Of a stretch of 27,456 nucleotides of DNA, positions 19,873 to 27,456 are shown in pieces. The DNA comes from Chytriomyces cf. hyalinus JEL632 (lineage: Eukaryota; Chytridiomycota; Chytridiomycetes; Chytridiales; Chytriomycetaceae). The stretch is from contig JAIWWG010000177.1 in the NCBI GenBank assembly GCA_025435555.1, positions 1 through 27,456 of the forward strand. Reading direction: 5' to 3'. Within the stretch, counting starts at the first letter, position 1, and every line of letters starts with the position of its first letter. Below the pieces are notes generated by a model. The model ran no database searches, was not told where the DNA came from, and saw nothing but the letters and a program-made list of their open reading frames with translations. The position numbers were made by a program, and so were the translations under genes.

Positions 19873-20244
19873 AGTCAAGGAAGTGTCACGCAGATCGGTG
19901 ATGATAGCGTTGTCCATGTCATAGAACTGGATTCGGCATTGCGCAGGACTGACCTGACTGAGTTGCTGAAGTCCCTCTTGTACTTGCCGCGGAGGTTCGA
20001 ACTGCCGCAACCAGCTCCTCTCTACTTGCTGGCACTTCAGCACCACATTTACTTGAACCATCTTCGTCCAACAACGACTACACCATCAAAACTCGAGCAC
20101 CATTTTAGCGTCGGATTCTCTGTCGGAGTATTGTGCAGATTTCACAACCTCTTCCCTCCAATAGCAGCAGCAGCAGAGGCCACAGAAGAAGCGCCGGCGC
20201 AGTCGTTTAAAAAGAAAATCTTGCTGAACAACTGGCTCCACTAA
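19873..20244 (+). CDS. Duplicated domain ORF in arm B, unknown family
   Basis: This plus-strand frame follows TAA at 19870-19872 and holds VTQIGDDSVVHVIELDSALR, then TDLTELLKSLLYLPRRFELP and APLYLLALQHHIYLNHLR. It continues through a Thr-rich joint to KKKILLNNWLH and a stop. It corresponds to the minus-strand frame at 13221-13493. No ATG precedes the conserved part, so it is probably an exon or a fragment. The opposite strand carries the end of the coiled-coil gene over the last 40 bp. Confidence 0.4.
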   Translation, partial: SQGSVTQIGDDSVVHVIELDSALRRTDLTELLKSLLYLPRRFELPQPAPLYLLALQHHIYLNHLRPTTTTPSKLEHHFSVGFSVGVLCRFHNLFPPIAAAAEATEEAPAQSFKKKILLNNWLH

Positions 20245-20356
20245 TCTTCGAGCTCCAGGTGAAAGAAAGGCAGTATTGTGAGGAATACACAGCCATTGAA
20301 AGCTTGGATTTGAAATGAATCAGCCATTTTTTCTGTGGGGAGGTCTTCGAAATATT
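19891..20356. repeat. Large inverted repeat, arm B
   Basis: Reverse-complement match of 12930-13427, lacking the extra 35 bp of arm A. The shared edge AATATTTCGAA lies inside the coding frame of the coiled-coil gene. Confidence 0.9.
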
Positions 20357-21175
20357 ATCCGACTCAATGGACTCGTCTGTGTCAAACACGGCTTTGAACG
20401 TACCCCACTTGTCGCGCTTGAGCACCGTGATCAGCCAATCGATAAAATGGTCGGCATGGGATATGTGGAGTCGAAAGAATGTTCCCTTGGCGCGTGGTTC
20501 CAAATTCGGGCATAGTTTAACCACGTCCCGTAGCTCCCTGTGCGGGGGTCTGTCGCAGAGATCGCCATTCGTTTGCATGCGCGCAAATTTCGTTAACTTT
20601 TCGACCAGTACTGACAACCACAGAACGAGCGTATCTGTCCCATCTACTTCTCCTTTTGACGACAGCCTTGATGTATTACCTTGTCAGAACGCCTTGTTCA
20701 CAACTTTGGCAATGGAACGCATCGAAAGTAGATAATCCTCGTGGAAATCCTCCAAGATACAAAGCCGTCCATTTAGTTCGTCGTTTGCCTTCTTCAATTC
20801 TTGGTTTGCTCTTGTCAAGGCATCAATGCGTGTGTCGAAGGACAGCTCCTTTTCCTCAAAGCGCTTCTGCAAGTCATCAAGGGTTCGCGCATAAATGGCC
20901 AGCACATGGTCTTCTGATCTGCGCATATTCGACGGTGGGATTGGCGATGGGGCAGTTGCGGTTGCGGTGGAGGCGTCGGAGGCGGCCCTGGCGGCGGCTG
21001 CTTCTGCTGCTTCCATGGCGGCTTTGGCAGCTATCAGTTGCTTGGACCAGCCGTCAGTTGCTTCGACGCAGCTTCGCGTCGCTGCTCCGCCATCTCCGAT
21101 TCGATGTCCGCCAGCGATTTCTTCGCGCGCAGCATTCTCCGCTCCACACGAACTCGCCCTTCGTCCATCACGCAT
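20207..21175 (-). CDS. Coiled-coil protein, two exons, ending in the inverted repeat
   Basis: Exon 1 (to 20680) is Ala-rich, with a long Ala/Glu helix then a heptad-like segment (YARTLDDLQKRFEEKELS, DALTRANQELKKANDELNG). Exon 2 begins at 20610 with LVEKLTKFARMQTNGDL, continues through HISHADHFIDWLITVLKRDK and DTDESIESDN, then enters arm B. The intron 20611-20679 (GTAATA...GTCAG, 69 bp) keeps the frame, but a TGA at 20684-20686 lies in frame one codon before the donor. The last 45 or so codons come from the repeat and may not be original. The start is uncertain because the 5' end abuts the RNR fragment on the other strand. Function unknown; oligomerisation by the coiled coil is likely. Confidence 0.5.
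20611..20679 (-). other. Intron of the coiled-coil gene
   Basis: Donor GTAATA, acceptor GGTTGTCAG, 69 bp, phase 1. The two exon frames meet without a shift. Confidence 0.55.
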
Positions 21176-21177
21176 AG

Positions 21178-21643
21178 ATTATCAACCACCACCTTGTCCA
21201 CAGTCTCTTGGAACTTGGCCTGTGGAACGAGGGAATGAAACAGCGCATCATCGAAGACCGCGGCAGCGTCCAGAACATTGCCGAAATCCCTGCAGATGTC
21301 AAAGCACTTTTCAAAACGTCATGGGAGATCTCTGAGAGAGTGGTCATCGATCACGCAGCAGATCGCGCCGTATACATTGACCAGTCGCAGAGAATGAGCC
21401 TGTTCTTGGCTGACCCTACATGAAAGAAGATCAGTATACATTTTTACACATTCGAGCGTGGACTCAAGACAGGCATGTACTACCTCAAGATGAAGCCACC
21501 CTCGGCCCCGCTTCAAGTCACTGTGAGCGCTTCTTCTTCACCCGTCGCCTCGATCATGAAGGCAGATCTACTTGCTGTTGTTGGTGGTGCCGACGGAGAG
21601 TCTTGTACTCGTGATTGTCATTCATGTTCCAGTAGATTTTGTT
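21178..21643 (+). pseudogene. Ribonucleotide reductase large subunit, C-terminal fragment
   Basis: The class I RNR large subunit makes deoxyribonucleotides from ribonucleoside diphosphates. The plus frame begins IINHHLVHSLLELGLWNEG, continues KTSWEISERVVIDHAADRA and VYIDQSQRMSLFLADPT, hits TGA at 21421-21423, and resumes in the same frame with [20 protein letters not shown] and [11 protein letters not shown]. This order matches the end of the catalytic barrel. A Cys-containing tail ([12 protein letters not shown]) resembles the mobile C-terminal cysteines that re-reduce the active site. The active-site finger region and everything upstream are missing. The fragment starts exactly after CGCATAG, which could be a splice acceptor or a breakpoint. 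Several residues differ from what I would expect of a typical cellular enzyme, so a viral source is possible but unproven. Confidence 0.75.
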
Positions 21644-21831
21644 GGAATAAAAACAGTGGACAGGCATGTTGGAATAAAACAGTTTTATTTCCCAAAAGTC
21701 GGCAAAAACGACAGCTTTATTCCTATCAGCGGGCAATAACAAGTACAACAGCAGTGTGGTGTTTTCACGCTTCAAAGGTGTATGAGAGAAAGAGTTAGAT
21801 TCGCCCCAAGTGTGGATGCTCTGGTTACCTG

Positions 21832-22882
21832 TCAACCCAAACTCTGAAACATCGGCCTCGGCGGCTCGCGCACCGACTCGGTATCCAGTGGGGTTCGGTG
21901 TTCGTTCGCCGAGGCAACCTCAGGGTCAAAATAACGTAACCACGTTATCTTCTCCTCCCCATTCTCAATAGATTCCAGTGCTTGGTCAACAATCCATTTC
22001 CTGGTTCCTTTCGCACATCTGTTCACCAAAGTCGCGACTTCTATGCTGTGTGGATATATTTCTTTGCAGAGGACACGCAGTTCGTCCAGTTCGTCTTTCT
22101 TTTCTTTTTTGGTTGATTGGGCTTGGACAGTTGCAGTTAAATCCTCCAGACGTTGATAAACCCTGTGAGCATCAGTTTTGATATCCACCACATCACCAGC
22201 AGTAGTGACCGCCACTGTGAATAATCCGTTAACCTTGGCAATTTTGTGCGCCTCTTGAACGTCCGCCAGTCGCTTTTTCATTTCATCCAGCTTGTTCTTG
22301 TTGGATCCGATAATATTGCTCCACGTAGTACCAGGCTTATCCATGTACTCAGTGAACAGAACGGCAGCATCCTTCAGCCAAATTATAAGGCTCTCAGTGG
22401 CCCTGACAAGGTTGCTTCGTTCCTTGTCATTCGCGATACCCTTGATGGGAAGTTTCAAGAAATGTGTGACATAATCTGAGATGTCCTGAAACTGATCTGG
22501 CAATTCCAAGTATTCGCCATCGACTTTGCTTGCGTCACTGACTATCTGCAGGAAAAGGGGTTTTGAGAAGTTTTAAAGAATGTTGAGATGCTGGGCAATT
22601 TACCTTGTAACCGGCAGACACTATAAACCACGAAATTTTCAAAATGGGTGGGCACCAGCGATACCGTCAATGGTGTCCATCACTTTCTCGATAGCTTCAC
22701 ATGCTGTACTCCTTCTGGGCTACGACGGAGGGAACTTGCAACGCGGCGGCATTGTTCAACTCAACGCTTGAGGTCTTGAGTGAACGATCATTGGTCTTTC
22801 GGTTAAAGGGTCTGCCCAATGACCCCAATGGCGATAGAGCCCGTTCTGCGGGTTTCTTGGCTGTTTGCGGAAAAGAGCGCAA
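21832..22882 (-). CDS. NLR-like N-terminal region, no NACHT domain
   Basis: Fungal NACHT/NLR proteins have a helical N-terminal region with a conserved HPF patch, then a CxxGTR motif just before the nucleotide-binding domain. Here the first exon holds SSVELNNAAALQVPSVVAQ and an IAGAHPF patch. After an intron of about 57 bp (GTAAAT...TTTTTCCTGCAG, ending near 22548) comes DASKVDGEYLELPDQFQDIS, then helices (NKLDEMKKRLADVQEAHKIA) and VNRCAKGTRKWIVDQALES followed by EEKITWLRYF. The frame then ends at TGA 21832 after RPMFQSLG, with no Walker A. The product would be a stand-alone effector/adaptor or a truncated receptor. One-base frame losses are apparent near 22642 (A4/T4 run) and 22702. The start at 22882 is a guess (GTG or earlier exon). 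Confidence 0.55.
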
Positions 22883-22963
22883 TCAGAAGGGCTGCTGCAC
22901 GCGGGAACTTTGGATTCTCACCTTTGGATTCTCTCGCCAACATGCCAACTGCTCGTCAATTGG

Positions 22964-24694
22964 TCAATTTAAATTGGGCCAGAAACGCATTGGATCGGAA
23001 GTTGGTGACTTGTGGTTGCACAGCCCCGCAAACCCTCGAATTTGGTTGCGCAGCACATGTCCCATGACGCAATCCGAATCTGCAAAGAATGGCCATCTAC
23101 GAAGACACTGCGCTTGATGTGTGTGGCCCATTCCCGGCCGTAAACAAACGGCCATGATATTGTCGTTCTTGTCCACGAAGTGTGTTGGGCGCATTCGCTT
23201 GGGCGTCATGACGTCCATGACATTTCTTTACGAATCGGTTGGGGGCCCACTGTCCAAGAAGTTTCAGGATTTCTTTTGTATAAGAATGCAAGGTGGGTGT
23301 CGAAATGAACAAGCGTCACAAACAAATTCGAGACCTTGATTGGATGTCTGTGCAAACTGAACACCCTTGCAGAAAGGATCGTGTTTCGCGCGGATGATGC
23401 CATCCAATTCGGTCATGCTAGAGCCGTCTTTTATCACTCTGGACACCATAATATTGTCCTTTCGGACACATTCCATTTCAGCAGTTTCAGGGAAGTAGTC
23501 GTTGTGGTGATCAAAATGTTCTTTGGCGACGCAAGGCGAAACGGCTTCTACAAGTTGCTGCGCCTTTTGTAGTGTCTTGCAGTAGCTTTTGAATCAAGTC
23601 GCGAAATCCCGCCAGGAAAAACGGTAATGGCAGTTTTGACGGTGGATGCTGGATTGGACGCACATTGAGGACCTGAGCACTTTTTATAGACGGCAGATGC
23701 AGAAATGACCATATACACGCGATTGCTGGAGTGTTTATGCTTCAAGCCAGGACAATACGTGTCGTCCAATTCGACCACGACACTTTTGGCGTACTTTTTG
23801 AAACTCAGGATTTCTTCTGGACGGTACATGAGAACAGTCCCCAGGCCGGCTTTTGAGAACATCCAGATGGTCTTGATTAGTAAGCGGCCCATGAGTTTCG
23901 TCGTTCGGTGGCCCAGAAAGACTCTCCGGCGCCGATGAAACTGCAGTCACTGGCGCAGCGATCCGAGTCACGTCGTCTCCAGCAAGATTGAAAATGCTGC
24001 AATCGGCCAGGACATCGAGGAAAACGTCCTCGTCGTCGTCAAGGGTAAGATCAACTACCTCAAAGTCCTCATCCACAACCTGGTAAAACTTGTCGGTGAC
24101 CCAGCTTGGGTCCTTGTCCTTGGCAGCCGGTTTGAGACTTCCCAGCATGCGCAGCCCAGAAGAGTACACCGACCTGTCAAAGACATTGTCGAATGTATCC
24201 GTTCCGAGAGACGTGAGTAATTCAGACCTGATCGGATCAGATTCAATGATGTTCTTGACAACAGCCAGAAATGCGCGTGCACATTCCGCGTGAACAACAA
24301 GACCCGGAATATGGACGTGGATTTTCGAAGCACGCACAGACAGTCTGACCCGATGATTCAAATGAGACAACTGCAAAGAATCCAACGCTGCGAGCACCGC
24401 TTGGTGGTTGATACTGTAGAAACGTCTGAACTGCACAGGGGTCCACTGGCTCACAGTATCGTTCAGTGGGTAGTCAAGGTCACCAAACCAACAGAATGGT
24501 TCGTTCTTGGTAACACGTTCAGTGAGGTAGAGTGGCTCATTGGAGCGGAATGCATGCAAATACTTGGCGAGGAAGTCCCGGCGATACCCTTTGCGGGCAA
24601 CGTGATAACTGCCGCCCGCCAGAGAAGTGTGGGTTGTCACGTTGACCTTGTCGTTGTTGTTGCATGCGTTCGAGAATGCTGCCTGGAAAGCCAT
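22964..24694 (-). CDS. AEP primase with UL52-type zinc site, frame-broken
   Basis: Start at ATG 24694 (MAFQAAFSNACNNN). The AEP core shows FCWFGDLDYP with the paired catalytic acids (about 24481), SKIHVHIPGL (about 24328) and FDRSVYSSGLRM (about 24181). An acidic linker (EDFEVVDLTLDDDEDV) follows. Then come the zinc-binding residues of UL52-family primases: TYCPGLKHKHSSNRVY and KKCSGPQC (about 23757-23662). A further Cys-containing segment (LEFVCDACSFRHPPC) lies near 23320. The frame shifts near 23852 and 23568 at A4/T4 runs, and becomes doubtful below about 23270, so the 3' end is uncertain. Such primases occur in large DNA viruses, herpesviruses and mobile DNA elements, and as cellular PrimPol. 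It is clearly different from the primase at 4285-7692. No helicase domain is seen attached. Confidence 0.72.
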
Positions 24695-24795
24695 GGTTGT
24701 CAATCGGATGAGGGACAGGCACATGCAAAAGGGGCTCACTTCTGTATACCCTTCTCGGAAACACTTTTATTCTTTTTTTGCGCCACGCGTGCGAT

Positions 24796-25562
24796 AAAAT
24801 AAGTCAAGCTGTTTTATTGCCTTTTGTAACCGGATTGATGCTCAATTCCTGATCATTGATTTCAACAACGATCATTGCTTGTCTCAAATACCTAAAAAAA
24901 TCTTCCTCGAGTATGTGGATTATCTTCAAGACAAATGGAGTAAATGTCCGACAGCTTCAGTTTCGGACTACACGAAGGAAGTATTTGCTCCGTTGGAAAA
25001 TCTCCCACTGAAAATGTGGGAACAGTATTTCAAGGAGTTGTCTGAACCAAGATGCCAGAGTTTACAAAATGTTAAGTCGGTCATATGTGCAACAATTCCT
25101 GCCTAGTAAGAATCTTCCAATTTTTGGCTGACTATTTCTGACACATTTTGGCCCATCAGCATCAGAGGATTTCAGGATGTTGATTCCCCCCTTCACAACC
25201 CCGACACACTGGAATGTCATTTTTTGAATACTTTCATTCACCCACTGTTCAAGGAATCCTTATACTTGTTTGCTCATGGAACGCCTTGGAAAAGTGGAGA
25301 AATACCACATAAGTTTTTTGTAGGTGAAGTAAAATATCCCATTTCCAAGAAACGAAGTACTCAATCACCTCCAAATATAGACAAAACGCGGGCAGACGGT
25401 GTTGCAACCATGTCTGGGAGGAACCTTCCACTGGCTTACTTTGAGGGCTCGGGACCAGTCGCAGCTGCAGACAAACATGTTGCAGATTTGAAAAAGATCC
25501 ATTCAAACTTGGTGGCAATTCTTTGCGAGACTGTATCAAGCCTGACAAAGTGGAAAAAATGA
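24796..25562 (+). CDS. Two-exon protein of unknown function, possible nuclease-like core
   Basis: Exon 1 is open from about 24796 to 25105 and includes KKIFLEYVDYLQDKWSK and VSDYTKEVFAPLENLPLKMW. Intron 25106-25159 (GTAAGA...CATCAG, 54 bp, phase 2) leads to exon 2 with NTFIHPLFKESLYLF, KTRADGVATMSG, LPLAYFEGSGP and HSNLVAILCETVSSL. The spacing of RADGVA and AYFEGS recalls a PD-(D/E)XK-type core with its Lys replaced, but that is a weak inference. TGA at 25560-25562 ends the frame, yet the next 34 codons stay open with protein-like sequence (FNAQYWNGNLTLNVLDC). No ATG lies near the start. The gene is divergent from the primase at 24694, sharing a gap of roughly 100-180 bp. Confidence 0.5.
25106..25159 (+). 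other. Intron of the two-exon gene
   Basis: 54 bp, donor GTAAGA, acceptor TTGGCCCATCAG, phase 2. Joining keeps one continuous frame, and in-frame TAG/TAA at the donor prevents unspliced translation. Confidence 0.65.
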
Positions 25563-26212
25563 GTGCCTGACAACTTGCAAACATTCAATGCACAATATTG
25601 GAATGGAAATTTAACATTGAATGTGCTGGATTGCTGTCGGTGTAGGAGGGTCTAGCACTCGGTACAATGGTTATAAATTCGAGTAGTAGTTCAAGTTGAT
25701 GTTTATTGCCTATTCTGAGGTGCTACCTTTATACCCTTTTCACATAAAACAGTTTGTCACAACTTTAAGGGACATATCTCCACTTTTGGGCACAGCCAGC
25801 CTTCACATAGGGGTGAAATCACCTCAAATTGGGTGGCAGGGCCCATGAGTCGTGGAGATTGTTCCCTAGAGTGCCTTTTTGCCTTGGCCCTGCTCTGTTG
25901 GTGATTAAATCAAAAACTATCCAACCAATGTACAAAGTGACTCTGAGTGATGCCCAACACCTGCTAGCGTAACCGCTGCACCTGGCAGCAGTAGCCCTGA
26001 TGTCTGGCTATCGAATGCTGACTGGTAGTGCTGCCTACCATGTCTGCACGTTGCAGCATTCTTGTTTTACTTAGTGTACTGTATTCAGATCCCTGATCCC
26101 CTCTGTTCCAGAGGGTCTGGTGATCCCTACTTCTCAAATGGCGCCCATCCGGGCTCAAACCTTTGTTTCAACTACATAAGCTATGTACTGTATGTGTTTT
26201 CAGCCAAGGTGT
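25563..26212. other. Gene-free interval between unknown gene and retrotransposon
   Basis: No supported gene. The stretch may hold a decayed Copia 3' part or LTR, but I see no TG...CA-bounded repeat, since no second copy is in the window. A palindromic GAGCCCGGATGGGCGCC (minus) near 26143-26160 and a CCCTCTGTTCCAGAGGG hairpin near 26098-26115 are the only notable features. Confidence 0.4.
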
Positions 26213-27456
26213 TTAGATGTGTGTGCAGGATGACTGGTTTTCTATAGAGGATAGATCCGACACCCTTGATGATGAAGTTGCATAGACTGGGCTTTGAGAG
26301 ATTTTCGTGATCTTAGGAAAGACTTTGATAGATGATAAGAGTTTTAAGGCATCAAACATCAGTTTATTCATTTTCCCACCAAAACTCTTCAAGGTTTGGA
26401 AAATCATTTTGAAATGAAAATTTCCAAAAGCCCTGTGTATGTCCAAAAGAACCTCTGACTCCACATTAGATGTCTTCCTGAGAGTGTAATTGGGTTGAGT
26501 TGGTGGCAGATCTGGTGTTATGATGGAGAATATGTGGATTACCTCTACTTCCATGCTGGATTCAGCGTCAGCATCTTCACCAACAGAGATGTTGGCCGAA
26601 GAGACATCGAGAGCATCTGCTTCCATTGACATGGCTTGCGCCAAGTCATGATCATCTTGAATTTGCTGTAGCGTCTGGTGGCCGACAGGATGGGGCAGTC
26701 TGGTGTGGCCTTGTTACTGCAGGCAGCAATCCAGTTGGCTGAAGCTGCCTTTTGGACTGAGAGCTGGACCAGAGGTGTCATGTGGTACATGCCATTGACA
26801 ACCCTGGCCACTTCATGAAGCGCATCACATCCATCTTCCTGGTAGTAGGCACCTTCAGCAGTCATGATGATCCGGTCAGATGTACCTTTGAGCCATTCAG
26901 AAGTAGAGATTAGAGTGTCAGTTACTTTGTCCAACTGTAAGACTTTCCGAAACTTGACATTCTTACCGCCCACACGGTGGTTGAAGTCACCTTCCACCTG
27001 TATGTGTGTTTGGTTGTTAGTAGTGTCAGTGACGATGGTTGTGGAACCTACGTGTTGAACGTTACTGATGTCCAGCTCGACAGGTGCAATGTGACGATTG
27101 GCACCAGAGTCTAGATAGATTTTGTGTGGATTGGAATAAGCACTTGTGGGTACAATATCCATGTGGTAGAAGATCTTCTCACCATTGGTCTTGGAAGACA
27201 GGATCCATATGGGTGTAGAGGATTCAGACTTGGCTAAACAAGTGGTCAGCTCTTCCACTTTGGCTTCCAAAGACTGGTAAGCCTTTCTACTAGATGAAAT
27301 TGGTGTCTTGGCCTTCTCAAGGATGGTTGATGGCTTTGTACCAGGGGTACTAGTCTTCTTCCTGAGACTGGCTTTGGGTGCCTGAGCCTTTTGTGAGGAT
27401 TTGGGTTTTTGGGCTTTGATAGGATTTATTATCTTAAGGTGAATCACAACACACAA
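26213..27456 (-). mobile_element. Ty1/Copia-type retrotransposon polyprotein, truncated
   Basis: The minus-strand frame from the right edge has a Lys/Pro/Ser-rich Gag-like part, then IYLDSGANRHIAPVE, the aspartic protease motif (DSGA), with a following beta-rich segment (IQVEGDFNHRVGGKNVKFRK). Next is VVNGMYHMTPLVQLS, typical of the region before integrase. After a frame change near 26640, a second frame carries a Ser/Asp/Glu stretch and LLDIHRAFGNFHFKMIFQTL, which resembles the GAG-pre-integrase His motif although the usual GH is GN. The frame ends at TAA/TAG-rich DNA near 26213. No integrase core, reverse transcriptase or RNase H is present, so the element is 3' truncated. Its 5' part and LTR lie outside the window. 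Confidence 0.75.

Noticed and set aside
12930-20356. Terminal inverted repeats of a giant DNA transposon
   Set aside because: The arms carry coding frames, their outer ends show no terminal motif or target duplication, and no transposase or integrase lies between them; kept only as an inverted duplication.
26143-26160. tRNA T-arm or retroviral primer-binding site (TGGCGCCCATCCGGGCTC)
   Set aside because: No complete cloverleaf can be built around it, and for the minus-strand Copia element a primer-binding site should lie beyond the right edge.

Overview
The window is eukaryotic nuclear DNA. The evidence is phase-consistent GT-AG introns of about 50-70 bp in several genes, a fragment of the translational regulator GCN1, an N-terminal region like that of fungal NACHT/NLR proteins, and a Copia-type retrotransposon. 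Short introns, compact spacing and the NLR-type N-terminus suggest a fungus, perhaps an early-diverging lineage. That assignment is an inference.

Layout, left to right. 1-762 (-): Ser/Thr/Pro/Ala-rich open frame running off the left edge. 1109-2718 (+): T5orf172 (GIY-YIG-like) protein followed by a decayed second copy of its N-terminal domain, with related repeats on both sides. 2848-4181: repeats and two doubtful minus-strand frames. 4285-7692 (-): large-DNA-virus-type replication protein, an archaeo-eukaryotic primase (AEP) followed by a D5-like SF3 helicase, with two clean introns. 8645-8893: small basic ORF behind a TATA box. 9274-11951 (-): intron-rich gene of unknown function. 11983-14246: satellite units, a 251-bp direct duplication, minisatellites and one arm of a large inverted repeat. 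14244-17459 (-): 5' part of GCN1, cut off at the satellite. 18106-19831 (+): four-exon unknown gene. 19891-20356: second inverted-repeat arm. 20207-21175 (-): coiled-coil gene. 21178-21643 (+): C-terminal end of ribonucleotide reductase large subunit. 21832-22882 (-): NLR-like N-terminal protein with no NACHT domain. 22964-24694 (-): second AEP primase with a UL52-type zinc site. 24796-25562 (+): two-exon unknown gene, divergent from it. 26213-27456 (-): truncated Copia polyprotein.

The most notable theme is a set of giant-virus-like nucleic-acid genes (two different primases, an SF3 helicase, RNR large subunit, T5orf172) spread among host-like genes, at least one of them carrying spliceosomal introns. 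This fits old integration of viral DNA followed by partial domestication and decay, but horizontal acquisition of separate genes is also possible.

Many conserved frames are broken by apparent one-base losses, often at A/T homopolymers, and some by in-frame TGA codons. Whether these are real lesions or assembly errors decides whether the genes are functional. The sequence alone cannot settle it, although the gene at 9274-11951 reads cleanly across its three last exons.
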